From positions 248,001 through 312,000 of the forward strand of contig NZ_JOIZ01000006.1 of assembly GCF_000721605.1 (NCBI RefSeq): a stretch of DNA of 64,000 nt, written 5' to 3'. Shown piece by piece: positions 48,310 through 56,903 of this stretch. Position numbers and translations under genes: made by a program. Positions within the stretch are counted from its first letter, which is position 1. Each line of letters begins with the position of its first letter. The notes beneath the pieces are model-generated. The model saw nothing but the letters and a program-made list of their open reading frames with translations. It did no database searches and was not told the origin of the DNA. The DNA is from Streptomyces sp. NRRL S-37 (GTDB lineage Bacteria > Actinomycetota > Actinomycetes > Streptomycetales > Streptomycetaceae).

Positions 48310-48567
48310 TCAGGCGGATGCCTGACGGGCCCGGTTGCGGGCGGCACGGCGCTTCATCGCGCGACGCTCGTCCTCGCTGAGACCACCCCAGACGCCGCTG
48401 TCCTGACCGGACTCGAGTGCCCACTGCAGGCAGCTCTCGATCACCGGGCAGCGACGGCAGACGGCCTTGGCTTCCTCGATCTGCAGCAGCGCAGGACCGG
48501 TGTTGCCGATGGGGAAGAAGAGCTCGGGGTCTTCCTCGCGGCAAACGGCGTTGTGACGCCAGTCCAT
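48310..48567 (-). CDS. wblE: WhiB-family iron-sulfur regulator WblE
   Basis: 85 aa. The four cluster-binding cysteines are C9, C37, C40 and C46 (HNAVCREEDPELFFP, AVCRRCPVIESCLQW), followed by the GVWGGLSEDERR turn and a basic C-terminus (KRRAARNRARQ) for DNA contact. The sequence matches the WblE/WhiB1 subfamily, the essential or near-essential type in actinobacteria, which binds the primary sigma factor. GAGAGG lies eight nt before the ATG at 48567. It is preceded by an A/T-rich 318-nt region and ended by a run of hairpins. Confidence 0.94.
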   Translation of the reverse strand: MDWRHNAVCREEDPELFFPIGNTGPALLQIEEAKAVCRRCPVIESCLQWALESGQDSGVWGGLSEDERRAMKRRAARNRARQASA

Positions 48568-48885
48568 GGCTGCTACCTCTCCTGGGTATGTACTGCGATT
48601 GCTTGTGAATGTGAACGCTTTCACGAATCCCTCGACAAGGGAAGGGCCGACCGCCAGGTTCACTGGCGTCGTCCTTGGGTTTGAAGAGGGGTTCCGGTGA
48701 TCTGTCGAGGCCGGTGTTGCGGGCCGTCCCGATCGCCAAGAAGAGACTCGCAAACCTCGGCGGCGGATACAACCCCTTCCGGAAAGTTTTTTTTGATTCT
48801 TCGGTGTCGACTAGGTCACAGCCGTACTTCCATGGGGTGGATCCTGGCCTAAACGTTCGACTGAAAGGACTTTGGCCCTTTCTGC
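48568..48885. other. Upstream region of wblE
   Basis: 318 nt between the lipid-kinase stop and wblE with no credible gene. It holds a run of eight T (48787-48794), unusually A/T-rich for this genome, and inverted-repeat-like segments near 48600-48625. The wblE promoter should be here; I could not place -35 and -10 boxes with confidence. Confidence 0.55.
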
Positions 48886-49854
48886 TCACACAATCACACG
48901 CAGTGCACGGCGTACGCCTGTGAACGTCACGCTGGTTCGCAGCCCCAGGTGGTCACCGTCCATCTGGAGGGGTAGCGGCACCTTCGAATGCAAGGTGAAG
49001 GACGTCAGATCGTGCCGGGAGACCGCATGCCTGCCGCGGGGTCCGCGCTCCGGGGACGAAGTGAGCAACTGGGTGCCATACCGGGCAACCGCGGCGGTGG
49101 AGAGCCGGTGCAGACCGAAGAGATCGAGCGCCGTATCGAACGAGGCCTTAGGCGACGCGTAGATCGGGCGATTGCCGAGAAACGTCCATGGCGAGGTGTT
49201 CGAGACTATGGAGAGCGCGAGATCGGTGACCGGTTCCTCGTCCGGGTGCTCGAACGTGATCACCCCGTTCCGCCGGTGCGGATCGCCGAGCAGTTGACGC
49301 ACCACCTGGCGCATGTACAGCGCGTGGGTCGATTTCCTGCCGCGCTCCCGCTGCTGCTCCACCCGGCCGACCACACCGGCGTCGAAGCCCAGCCCCGCGT
49401 TGAAGGTGAACCAGCGGGCCGGTACGGCCTCGTCGTCCGAGCCCGGCGTGCCCGAGGTCAGACCCAGGCCGACGGTGCGCTCACGGCCCTCGCGCAGCGC
49501 GTCCAGCAGGACGCCGGTGGCCTCCACGGGCTGGTTCGGCAGGCCCAGCGCGCGGGCGAAGACATTGGTGGAGCCGCCGGGAACCACGGCGAGACCGGGC
49601 AGGTGCTCCGGGTCGGGCCCCGCGTGCAGCAGACCGTTGACGACCTCGTTGACCGTGCCGTCCCCGCCGAGGGCCACCACCAGGTCGATGTCGTCGCTCT
49701 GCGCGGCCTGCCGGCCGAGGTCGCGCGCGTGCCCGCGGTACTCGGTGGTGACCGCCTCCAGCTTCATCTCGCTGGCGAGCGCGTGGATCAGTACATCGCG
49801 CGTGCGCGCACTGGTGGTGGTTGCCGCCGGGTTGACCACGAGAAGTGCACGCAT
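48886..49854 (-). CDS. Diacylglycerol/lipid kinase family protein
   Basis: 322 aa. The DAGK catalytic domain starts at the N-terminus (MRALLVVNPAATTTSARTR) with the nucleotide loop VVALGGDGTVNEVVNGLL and the VVPGGSTNVFARALGLP motif. The C-terminal half is the beta-rich domain of these enzymes (TFNAGLGFDAGVVGRVE, ASPKASFDTALDLFG). It phosphorylates diacylglycerol or a related lipid, probably to recycle membrane lipids. The ATG at 49854 fits. It sits upstream of wblE on the same strand, across 318 nt. Confidence 0.92.
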   Translation of the reverse strand: MRALLVVNPAATTTSARTRDVLIHALASEMKLEAVTTEYRGHARDLGRQAAQSDDIDLVVALGGDGTVNEVVNGLLHAGPDPEHLPGLAVVPGGSTNVFARALGLPNQPVEATGVLLDALREGRERTVGLGLTSGTPGSDDEAVPARWFTFNAGLGFDAGVVGRVEQQRERGRKSTHALYMRQVVRQLLGDPHRRNGVITFEHPDEEPVTDLALSIVSNTSPWTFLGNRPIYASPKASFDTALDLFGLHRLSTAAVARYGTQLLTSSPERGPRGRHAVSRHDLTSFTLHSKVPLPLQMDGDHLGLRTSVTFTGVRRALRVIV

Positions 49855-49969
49855 GACGTGCAGGGTACCTACTCAGTGGTACCGGGCCCAGACCGAGTCG
49901 GGGCGGAGGGGGTAGACGGGGCGTGAGCCTCACCACGGGGGCGTGCGCGGCGAGGGCTACCCTTCAGGG

Positions 49970-50416
49970 GTGAGCAGTGAGCAGACCCCCCCCACCACCA
50001 CCCCGGACGCCACCGGCCCCCGCCCGCGCCGTCTGACGTACGCCGCGGCGCTGGCCGCCCTGGAGGGGCTCGCGCTGGTGGCCGGCGGCGTGTGGATGGC
50101 GGTCCTCGCCCTCACCGGCGAACCGGACGACCGCCAGCAGGCGGTCACCGGCGGGGTGACGCTGATCGTGCTCGCGCTGCTCCCGCTGCTCGCCGCGCGG
50201 GGACTGTTCGCCCGGCGGAGCTGGAGCCGCGGTCCCGCCGTCATCACGCAGATCATCGCGCTGCCGGTGGCCTACAACCTGCTGCGCTCCGACAGCGTGG
50301 CCATTCCCGCTGGAATCGCGCTCGCCGTCGTGTCCGTCACCGCGCTCGTTCTGCTGGTCAACCCCGAGACGACCCGGGCCCTCGGCATCCGGGGGCCCGG
50401 GAACGCCGAGAAGTAG
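49970..50416 (+). CDS. Four-helix conserved membrane protein
   Basis: 148 aa. After a Thr/Pro-rich leader come four hydrophobic segments (AAALAALEGLALVAGGVWMA, AVTGGVTLIVLALLPLLAAR, WSRGPAVITQIIALPVAYNL, SVAIPAGIALAVVSVTALVL), ending in VNPETTRALGI. No motif identifies a transporter or enzyme. The GTG is at 49970. It is divergent from the lipid kinase and followed by the repeat-rich region at 50460-50700. Confidence 0.8.
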   Translation: MSSEQTPPTTTPDATGPRPRRLTYAAALAALEGLALVAGGVWMAVLALTGEPDDRQQAVTGGVTLIVLALLPLLAARGLFARRSWSRGPAVITQIIALPVAYNLLRSDSVAIPAGIALAVVSVTALVLLVNPETTRALGIRGPGNAEK

Positions 50417-50777
50417 CATCCGCCCCGGATCCTGCCGGGGGCGCGGAGGTCCGGCGTGCACCCTCCCCGGGAGGGACCCGGCGGCGGTGTCGTCGGTCGC
50501 CGGCTCCCCACGCTCGACTGCTCCTCCCGGCTTCGTTCGAGCGGGAGGACTCCCGTACACGGGAGGGAGCCCCGCCGGTCGTGGCACGGGCGGTCCAAGC
50601 TTCGAGAGGACTCCCGTACGCGGGAGGGAGCCCCGAGGGTGTGGAGGTGTGCGGCCTGTCCCGGTCGGGGACCCCGCGCGCGGGAGGGAACCCCATGACC
50701 CCCGCCCGGCCCGGCCGCCGGGCGCCGTCACCCGGGGCGGCCCGATCCGGGAGACGGACCCCGGCGCCCGCGCCGGG
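50417..50777. other. Repeat-rich intergenic region
   Basis: 361 nt between the membrane protein and sigH stops, with no credible gene in any frame. It contains a CCCGGCTTCGTTCGAGCGGG hairpin (50526-50545), similar to the one at 18160, and a three-unit cluster of 30-nt repeats at 50545-50696. Convergent transcription ends here. Confidence 0.7.
50545..50696. repeat. Three 30-nt palindromic repeats at 61-nt period
   Basis: Units at 50545-50574 and 50606-50635 agree at 29 of 30 positions, sharing GACTCCCGTAC, CGGGAGGGAGCCCCG and an internal hairpin (CTCCCGTAC/GCGGGAG). A third, degenerate unit starts at 50667 (GGGGACCCCGCGCGCGGGAG). Each start is exactly 61 nt from the previous. The two 31-nt spacers are unrelated to each other. 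Confidence 0.7.
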
Positions 50778-51938
50778 TCACTCCTCCACGAGCAGCTTCT
50801 CCCGGAGCTGGGCCAGGGTGCGGGCCAGCAGCCGGGAGACGTGCATCTGCGAGATGCCGACCTCCTGCGCGATCTGCGACTGGGTCATGTTGCCGAAGAA
50901 GCGCAGCAGCAGGATCCGCTTCTCGCGCGGCGGCAGGTCCTCCAGCAGCGGCTTGAGCGACTCCCGGTACTCCACGCCCTCCAGCGCCTCGTCCTCGGCG
51001 CCGAGGGTGTCGGCGACCGCCGGGGACTCGTCGTCGGTGTCGGGGACGTCCAGGGACAGCGTGGAGTACGCGTTCGCGGACTCCAGGCCCTCCAGGACCT
51101 CCTCCTCGGAGATGGCCAGCTTCTCGGCCAGCTCGTGCACCGTGGGGGAGCGGCCGTGGAGCTGCGACAGCTCCGCCGTGGCCGTGGTGAGCGACAGCCG
51201 CAGCTCCTGCAGCCGGCGTGGCACCCGCACCGCCCAGCCCTTGTCGCGGAAGTGCCGCTTGATCTCGCCGACGACCGTCGGGGTCGCGTACGTCGAGAAC
51301 TCCACGCCCCGGTCGGGGTCGAAGCGGTCGACCGACTTGATCAGCCCGATGGTGGCGACCTGGGTGAGGTCGTCCAGCGGCTCACCCCGATTGCGGAAGC
51401 GGCGCGCGAGGTGCTCGACGAGCGGCAGATGCATGCGCACCAGACGATTGCGCAGCTCCGCGTACTCGGGAGTGCCGTCCTGCAGCGTGCGCAGCTCGAG
51501 GAACAGGGCGCGCGCCCCGCTGCGGTCCTGCGGGTTGTGGTGCGCGTGCCCGCCCTGGGCGCCCGGAGCACCGGGGGTGCTCCGCGTGCCCCGGGCGGCG
51601 GGCGCCCGCGGCGCCTCGTCCTCGGCGTGTCGCTCGTGCTCGCTCATCGTCCCGCCCGTCGCCCTTCCCCGAGCGCTCGCCTCGTCCCCCGCTGCCGGCC
51701 TGGCCCTGGCGGGGGCGCCCCCCTGGCCCGGAGCGACCCCGGCCGGCCCGGCCGCGGGCGCGCCCCGCGCGGCACCGCCGGACTGCCCGCCGCCCGGGGC
51801 GACGGCCTCCGTGGAGTCGTCCTCCGGATGCGGCCGGGCCTGCTCGGGGATGCCGTCGATGCCGTCCGGCACGCGCTCGGCCGGCAGCTCCCGTGTGCCG
51901 CGTTCTTCGTCCCGCACCGGCCCGTCCTCGCTCCTCAC
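50778..51938 (-). CDS. sigH: Alternative sigma factor SigH (SigB/F family)
   Basis: 386 aa. The sigma core is in the C-terminal 260 residues: RLVRMHLPLVEHLARRF (region 2.1), DLTQVATIGLIKSVDRFD (2.2), GVEFSTYATPTVVGEIKRHF (2.3-2.4), SPTVHELAEKLAISEEEV (3) and FFGNMTQSQIAQEVGISQMH (4.2). The N-terminal 125 residues are low-complexity Ala/Gly/Pro/Glu. The GTG at 51938 overlaps the anti-sigma stop in GTGA. An internal ATG at 51647 could start a 289-aa isoform; S. coelicolor SigH, for osmotic stress and sporulation, is also made as several isoforms. Confidence 0.93.
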   Translation of the reverse strand: MRSEDGPVRDEERGTRELPAERVPDGIDGIPEQARPHPEDDSTEAVAPGGGQSGGAARGAPAAGPAGVAPGQGGAPARARPAAGDEASARGRATGGTMSEHERHAEDEAPRAPAARGTRSTPGAPGAQGGHAHHNPQDRSGARALFLELRTLQDGTPEYAELRNRLVRMHLPLVEHLARRFRNRGEPLDDLTQVATIGLIKSVDRFDPDRGVEFSTYATPTVVGEIKRHFRDKGWAVRVPRRLQELRLSLTTATAELSQLHGRSPTVHELAEKLAISEEEVLEGLESANAYSTLSLDVPDTDDESPAVADTLGAEDEALEGVEYRESLKPLLEDLPPREKRILLLRFFGNMTQSQIAQEVGISQMHVSRLLARTLAQLREKLLVEE

Positions 51939-52348
51939 GCCGGCCCGGGTCCCGCGCCGCGCTGTTTGTAGAGGCTGATCGACACGGTCTTGTCCTCGTC
52001 CACGGCGGAGGAGACCTTGCCGGCGAGCGCGGACAGGACGGTCCAGGCGAAGGTGTCCCGTGAAGGGGCGTGACCATCCGTGGTCGGCGCCGAGACGGTC
52101 ACCTCGAGCGAGTCGTCGACGAGCCGGAAGACACAGCTGAGCACCGAACCCGGCACGGCCTGCTGAAGCAGGATCGCGCAGGCCTCGTCGACCGCGATGC
52201 GCAGGTCCTCGATCTCGTCGAGGGTGAAGTCCAAACGGGCCGCGAGACCGGCCGTGGCCGTACGCAGCACCGACAGGTAGGCCCCCGCGGCCGGCAGCCG
52301 GACTTCCACGAAGTCCTGGGTCGCGGGCTCGCCTGCGATCTGGGACAC
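51935..52348 (-). CDS. Anti-sigma factor (RsbW-like HATPase), SigH antagonist
   Basis: 137 aa. It has the GHKL/RsbW layout: FTLDEIEDLRIAVDEACAIL with the conserved DE in the N-box and a central domain (VLSCVFRLVDDSLEVTVSAP). It lacks an obvious strong G1 GxG motif, as many RsbW-type proteins do. Overlap with sigH by 4 nt and the family identity suggest it holds SigH, like UshX/RshA (PrsH) of S. coelicolor. The GTG at 52348 is five nt after GGAGG; a TTG at 52360 would sit inside that ribosome site. Confidence 0.85.
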   Translation of the reverse strand: MSQIAGEPATQDFVEVRLPAAGAYLSVLRTATAGLAARLDFTLDEIEDLRIAVDEACAILLQQAVPGSVLSCVFRLVDDSLEVTVSAPTTDGHAPSRDTFAWTVLSALAGKVSSAVDEDKTVSISLYKQRGAGPGPA

Positions 52349-52479
52349 CCTCACCTCCAAGGTGGTACAAGCGTTTCAGGGCCTGATGCGCCCCCGGGTA
52401 ACGCGCTACGTGGTTCAGCGGTGACGCTATCGCGCTCTCGACGGTCCTGTCCCCGGGACCCCGACCCGTCTGCTGTCAC

Positions 52480-52496
52480 TCATAGTAAAACTATGA
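52480..52496. promoter_or_regulatory. Palindrome in the sigH upstream region
   Basis: TCATAGT and ACTATGA are perfect inverted arms around AAA. The A/T-rich 17-bp element stands out in a GC-rich setting, 132 nt upstream of the anti-sigma start. It may be an operator or overlap a promoter of the sigH operon; no named protein was assigned. Confidence 0.5.
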
Positions 52497-52606
52497 ATAC
52501 GCTCCGTGGCTAGGGGTCTGCGGCTCCCAAATGGGAAGAGCGTGCGCCGCATTGACGTACCCAGACGTCAGACGGTCGAACCGTCCGGCACCGGGGTCGC
52601 TCCGGG

Positions 52607-52867
52607 TCACACCAGTACGTGGTCCACGAAGCACCAGCGCCAGTCCTCGCCGGGCTCATGGGTCCTCATCACGGGGTGGCCGGTTTCCTTGTGGTGCTCC
52701 GTGGCGTGCCGGTTCGGCGAGGAGTCGCAGCACCCGACGTGGCCGCAGGTGAGGCAGAGGCGCAGCTGCACCGGATCGGTGCCGTCCCGCAGGCACTCCG
52801 GACACGTCTCACCGAGCGGGACGGGTTCCGGGTGCGGCAGCGCGTCGGCGTGCGTGCACTGTTTCAT
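52607..52867 (-). CDS. UBP-type zinc-finger protein
   Basis: 86 aa, complete. Cys/His ligands follow the ubiquitin-hydrolase ZnF-UBP pattern: CTHADALPHPEP, CPECLRDG, LCLTCGHVGCCDSSPNRHAT, EHHKETGHPVMR. In bacteria the domain is usually stand-alone with no ubiquitin partner, so the role is unknown. The ATG at 52867 is divergent from the antiporter gene 60 nt away. Stand-alone UBP fingers are often found beside Na+/H+ exchangers in actinobacteria, as here. Confidence 0.9.
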   Translation of the reverse strand: MKQCTHADALPHPEPVPLGETCPECLRDGTDPVQLRLCLTCGHVGCCDSSPNRHATEHHKETGHPVMRTHEPGEDWRWCFVDHVLV

Positions 52868-52927
52868 GATTGCCAGATTACGACGCCCGCGCGGGGAGCC
52901 GCGCGGAAAAACGAGGGTGGGCCCGAC

Positions 52928-54520
52928 ATGGATGTGATGCCGCTGCTGTTGCTGGTGGCGGGCAGCGCCGCGATCGCCGCGGCCGCCCGGCGCACCCCGG
53001 TGCCGCCACCGCTGCTGCTGGTCGCCGCCGGGCTGGCGGTCAGCTACCTCCCCGGCGTGCCCGAGTACACGCTCGACCCGCACATCGTCCTGCCGCTCAT
53101 CCTGCCCCCGCTGCTGCACACGGCGGCCACCGACAGCTCCTACCTCGACCTGCGGGCGCAACTGCGGCCGGTGGCGCTGCTGTCGGTGGGGTACGTGCTG
53201 TTCGCGACGTTCGCCGTCGGCTGGGTGCTGTACCTGATCGTGCCGGGTCTGCCGCTGACCGCGGCGCTGGTGTTCGGCGCCGTGGTGGCCCCACCGGACG
53301 CGGTCGCGGCGACGGCGGTGGCACGCCGGGTGGGTCTGCCGTCCCGGATCACCACCATCCTCCAGGGCGAGTCCCTGCTGAACGACGCCACCGCGATCAC
53401 CGCGTTCCGGGTCGCCGTCGCGGCCGCGGTGGGCGAGGGCGCCACCTGGGCCGGGGGAGTCGGCGAGTTCCTGCTCGCGGCGGTCGGCGGGCTGGCGGTC
53501 GGCCTGGTGCTGATGGCGCCGCTGCACTGGCTGCGCACCCACGTGAAGGAGGCGCTGCTGCAGAACACGCTCTCCCTGCTGATCCCGTTCGTCGCCTACG
53601 CCGTCGCCGAGCAGGTGCACGCCTCCGGCGTCATCGCCGTGGTGGTCGTCGCCCTCTACCTGGGGCACCGCGCGTGGGAGGTCGACTTCGCCACCCGTCT
53701 CCAGGAGGAGGCGGTGTGGAAGATGGTCGCGTTCGTCCTGGAGTCCGCGGTGTTCGCGCTGATCGGGCTGCAGCTTCCCGTCGTCCTGAGAGGACTCGGC
53801 GAGTACGAGGGCATCGACGCCGTCTGGTACGCGGTCGCCGTCTTCGCGGTGGTCGTCGTGATCAGGTTCCTCTGGGTGTACCCGGCGACCTGGCTGCCGC
53901 CGCTGCTGTCGGCGAGGATCAGGGAGCGCGAGGGGAGGCCCGGCTGGAAGGCGCCGTTCGTCATCGCCTGGGCCGGCATGCGGGGCGTGGTCTCACTGGC
54001 CATCGCCTTCTCGATCCCGGTCGCCGCCGAGGGCGAGGACTTCCCGCAGCGCAACCTGCTGCTCTTCCTGACCTTCACCACCGTCATCGGCACCCTGGTC
54101 GTGCAGGGACTGACGCTGCCCCCGCTGATCCGGGTCCTGAAGCTCCCCGGACGCGACGCGCAGGCCGAGACCCTGGCCGAGGCCAACGCCCAGGCACAGG
54201 CGTCCCGGATCGCCGAGCAGCGCCTGGACGAGCTCCTCGCCGACGAGCGCAACGCCCTGCCCGCACCGCTCGCCGAACGCCTGCGCGCCGTCCTGGAGCG
54301 CCGCCGCAACGCCGTCTGGGAACGGCTCGGGCAGGTCAACCCGGTCACCGGGGAGTCGGTGGACGACACCTACCGGCGGCTGTCCCGGGAGATGATCGGC
54401 GCGGAGCGCGAGGTGTTCGTCCGCCTGCGCGACGGCCGCTACATCGACGACGAGATGCTGCGCGCGCTGCTGCGCCGGCTGGACCTGGAGGAGGCGGCGG
54501 CGTTCCGTGAGACGACCTAG
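52928..54520 (+). CDS. Na+/H+ antiporter, CPA1 family
   Basis: 530 aa with about twelve transmembrane helices in the first 400 residues and a cytoplasmic tail. The ion-binding motif is FGAVVAPPDAVAATAVARRV, then LQGESLLNDATAITAFRVAV, and a later AWAGMRGVVSLAIAFSIP. The tail (about 400-530) is charged and helical (AEANAQAQASRIAEQRLDEL). The annotated start at ATG 52928 follows GAGGGTGGG. The gene shares an upstream region of 60 nt with the UBP zinc-finger gene. Confidence 0.92.
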   Translation: MDVMPLLLLVAGSAAIAAAARRTPVPPPLLLVAAGLAVSYLPGVPEYTLDPHIVLPLILPPLLHTAATDSSYLDLRAQLRPVALLSVGYVLFATFAVGWVLYLIVPGLPLTAALVFGAVVAPPDAVAATAVARRVGLPSRITTILQGESLLNDATAITAFRVAVAAAVGEGATWAGGVGEFLLAAVGGLAVGLVLMAPLHWLRTHVKEALLQNTLSLLIPFVAYAVAEQVHASGVIAVVVVALYLGHRAWEVDFATRLQEEAVWKMVAFVLESAVFALIGLQLPVVLRGLGEYEGIDAVWYAVAVFAVVVVIRFLWVYPATWLPPLLSARIREREGRPGWKAPFVIAWAGMRGVVSLAIAFSIPVAAEGEDFPQRNLLLFLTFTTVIGTLVVQGLTLPPLIRVLKLPGRDAQAETLAEANAQAQASRIAEQRLDELLADERNALPAPLAERLRAVLERRRNAVWERLGQVNPVTGESVDDTYRRLSREMIGAEREVFVRLRDGRYIDDEMLRALLRRLDLEEAAAFRETT

Positions 54521-54544
54521 CCGGCACGATCCGCCGGACGGGCC

Positions 54545-55456
54545 CTAAGGGAAGGGCCTGCCGGTGATCACCGCGGCGACCGTGCTCCCGCGCGGGAACG
54601 CGTTCTCCTCCACCAGGGCGACAAGGGCGTAAAGCACCTTGGCGACATAGAGACGTTCGACCGGGATGCCGTGACGGTGCTCGAAGTCCCTCGCGAACAC
54701 GTCGAGTTCCGGGGGGACGCGGGCGTAGCCGCCGAAGTGGAAGCGGTCGTCGAGGCTCCAGTCGCCGCGCGGGCCGCCGAACGCCTCGTTCTGCAGGGTC
54801 CGTATGTCATCGGCCAGGAAGCCGCCCTTGAGCACGGGTATGCCCAGCGCGCGCGTCCCGCCGCCGAGCCCGGCGGCCAGTCCGGCCAGCGTGCCGCCGG
54901 TGCCGCAGGCCACCGCCGCCACGTCCGCCCGGCCGGCCAGCTCCTCCCCGAGCGCCCGGCAGCCGCGTACGGCCGCGGGATTGCTGCCGCCCTCGGGCAC
55001 GACGTACGCGTCCTCGGCGTCCGCCGCGCGGAGCACGGCCGCCAGGGTCTCCGGCTCGGCCTTGCGGCGGTACGCCGACCGGTCGACGAAGTGCAGCCGC
55101 ATCCCGTCGGCCGCGCACCGGGCCAGCGAGGGGTTGAGCGGGCGGCCGGCGAGTTCCTGCCCGCGCACCACGCCGACCGTGCGCAGGCCGAGCAGCCGGC
55201 CGGCGGCGGCCGTGGCGCGCAGATGGTTGGAGTACGCGCCGCCGAAGGTGAGCACGGTCCGCCCGGCCGCCTCTTCGAGGTTCGGCGCGAGCTTGCGCCA
55301 CTTGTTGCCGACCAACTCGGGGTGGATCAGATCGTCCCGCTTCAGCAGGAGCCGTACCCCGTGCCGCTCGAACCGCCCGTCCGCGGCCTCCCGCAGCGGG
55401 GAGGGCAGCCGCGGGCGCAGGCCCGCGAGGGCGTCGGGGGTGTCGGAGCCGGTCAC
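54545..55456 (-). CDS. PLP-dependent ACC deaminase/D-cysteine desulfhydrase family protein
   Basis: 303 aa. The fold-type II PLP pattern is clear: VRLLLKRDDLIHPELVGNKW with the Schiff-base Lys just after (NKWRKL), the TFGGAYSNHLRATAAAG loop, and VACGTGGTLAGLAAGL as the phosphate-binding glycine loop. The family includes 1-aminocyclopropane-1-carboxylate deaminase and D-cysteine desulfhydrase; the exact substrate is open. The GTG at 55456 overlaps the DUF6010 stop by 4 nt, so they are co-translated. It converges with the antiporter gene, 24 nt away. Confidence 0.88.
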   Translation of the reverse strand: MTGSDTPDALAGLRPRLPSPLREAADGRFERHGVRLLLKRDDLIHPELVGNKWRKLAPNLEEAAGRTVLTFGGAYSNHLRATAAAGRLLGLRTVGVVRGQELAGRPLNPSLARCAADGMRLHFVDRSAYRRKAEPETLAAVLRAADAEDAYVVPEGGSNPAAVRGCRALGEELAGRADVAAVACGTGGTLAGLAAGLGGGTRALGIPVLKGGFLADDIRTLQNEAFGGPRGDWSLDDRFHFGGYARVPPELDVFARDFEHRHGIPVERLYVAKVLYALVALVEENAFPRGSTVAAVITGRPFP

Positions 55457-55878
55457 CGGGCCATTGTCGCCCGCGGCTCCTCACGGTTTCGGCCGCGGTC
55501 CCGGAACATGCCGGTCAGGGAGGGACCGCCCCGCAGGCACCACAGCGCGATCACCGGGTCGCAGATCGCACAGCCCAGGGACGACGTGTGGGCGAACGGG
55601 ATGATCGGGTTGCCCTTGACGTGGTGGACGACGTCCCACGCGGTGTGCAGCAGCCAGCCGACGCCGATGAACGTCCAGGAGTCCAGGCCGCGGAAGGCCA
55701 CGTAGGTGACCAGCGCCGTGAAGGCGAACTCCCAGCCGCCCAGCCCGCCGCCGCTGAGGTAGGCGGCGCCCGCACCGGCGACCATGAGGGCGTTCAGGCG
55801 CCGCCGGTGCGGTTCACGGACGAGGGACATCAGCAGGGCGTAGAGGACACCGATGCCGACCGGGGCGACGTACTGCAT
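55453..55878 (-). CDS. DUF6010 membrane protein
   Basis: 141 aa. The conserved core is seen: [20 protein letters not shown], then [38 protein letters not shown] and [19 protein letters not shown]. There are four hydrophobic segments, and the family has no known function. Its stop overlaps the PLP enzyme start in GTGA. It is in the same operon as that enzyme. Confidence 0.8.
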   Translation of the reverse strand: MQYVAPVGIGVLYALLMSLVREPHRRRLNALMVAGAGAAYLSGGGLGGWEFAFTALVTYVAFRGLDSWTFIGVGWLLHTAWDVVHHVKGNPIIPFAHTSSLGCAICDPVIALWCLRGGPSLTGMFRDRGRNREEPRATMAR

Positions 55879-56018
55879 GGCGAGGCCTTTTCCTGGGACC
55901 GTCGGGGACGGTTCACCACGCTAGGAGCGGGCCGCCACGGGCCCCAGGGGAGCGGGCGACAGATTCCGACGGGTTGTCGCCAGCCAGGCCGTGCGCCGTG
56001 TGCCGTCGCGCCCGCGCG

Positions 56019-56609
56019 TCACTTCAGCCGGTCGCCGATCCGTTTCCGCATCGAGCCCATCGTGAACCCGCGCGGGTCCACCTTCCCCGGCTGCCACTCC
56101 AGGTGCCCGATCACCGACCGCTCGTTCCAGCCGTGATGACGGCACACGGCGGCCGCGGCCTTCTCGATGGCCTCCAGCTGGGCCGCCGGCCAGGGATCCT
56201 CGCCGTCGCCGAGGTTCTCGCACTCGAAGCCGTAGAAGTGCCGGTTGCCGTCGGTGTTCGCCTCGTTGTCCGCCGGCAGCGCCCTCTCGGCGATCACCGC
56301 GCGGAGCACGTCGTCGTCGCCGAGCCCGGCGTGGTTGGCCCTGCCGTAGCCGACGAGGTGGACCCGGCCGTCCTTGGTGATGACGCCGTGGCACAGGGGG
56401 CCGGGCAGACCCTCGTAGCCCTTGCGGCAGATGTCGACCGTGCGGGCGCTGCCCTTGGTCACGGTGTGGTGGATCATCACGCCGTGGACCGGGCCCCACG
56501 GGCCCTTGTGGTTGCGGTTGTGGTCGCGCCAGTCGCCGACCTCGACGACCGTGAGTCCTTCCGCCTTCAGAGCGCGCAGGAACGCGCTCGCGGACATGGG
56601 TGGGGCCAT
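56019..56609 (-). CDS. Peptidoglycan-recognition N-acetylmuramoyl-L-alanine amidase, no signal peptide
   Basis: 196 aa. Amidase_2 zinc ligands and surrounding strands: [51 protein letters not shown] and the late [19 protein letters not shown]. The protein begins [18 protein letters not shown], without a hydrophobic leader, as in phage endolysins that rely on a holin. No holin is adjacent. The ATG at 56609 is divergent from the encapsulin gene across 294 nt. Confidence 0.88.
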   Translation of the reverse strand: MAPPMSASAFLRALKAEGLTVVEVGDWRDHNRNHKGPWGPVHGVMIHHTVTKGSARTVDICRKGYEGLPGPLCHGVITKDGRVHLVGYGRANHAGLGDDDVLRAVIAERALPADNEANTDGNRHFYGFECENLGDGEDPWPAAQLEAIEKAAAAVCRHHGWNERSVIGHLEWQPGKVDPRGFTMGSMRKRIGDRLK

Positions 56610-56903
56610 GACCGCCCTCCTTCGTGCCGGGCGGCGGCCGCCCGGCGCGACCGCTCGCCACCAGGCCTATACCTGAAAGGAGTGAGTTCACCTACTCGTC
56701 CGTCTCCTGTACGAGCCGATCCGGACAATTTCCTTCCGGTACGGCGCCGTCGAACAGGCGCCCATGTCTGCCCAGTCCTCCCAAGATCCAATCCCGCTCG
56801 ATCGGGTAATGGTGTGCGCACGCTGCGTGAGGAAGGCTTGATCGCGCAATGCCACGCCCGGCACGGCCGGGTGCGGGATCACCATCGGGGAGGGCAATTC
56901 TCT

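Noticed and set aside
51939..52370. Extension of the sigH frame upstream through the anti-sigma gene
   Set aside because: The anti-sigma gene in another frame has family motifs and overlaps sigH by GTGA, so the sigH frame upstream of 51938 is a shadow.
52373..52401. SigB-type promoter GTTTCA-N17-GGGTAA on the + strand
   Set aside because: It points away from sigH and the next gene in that direction begins over 500 nt away, after a minus-strand gene. The spacing is also a little long.
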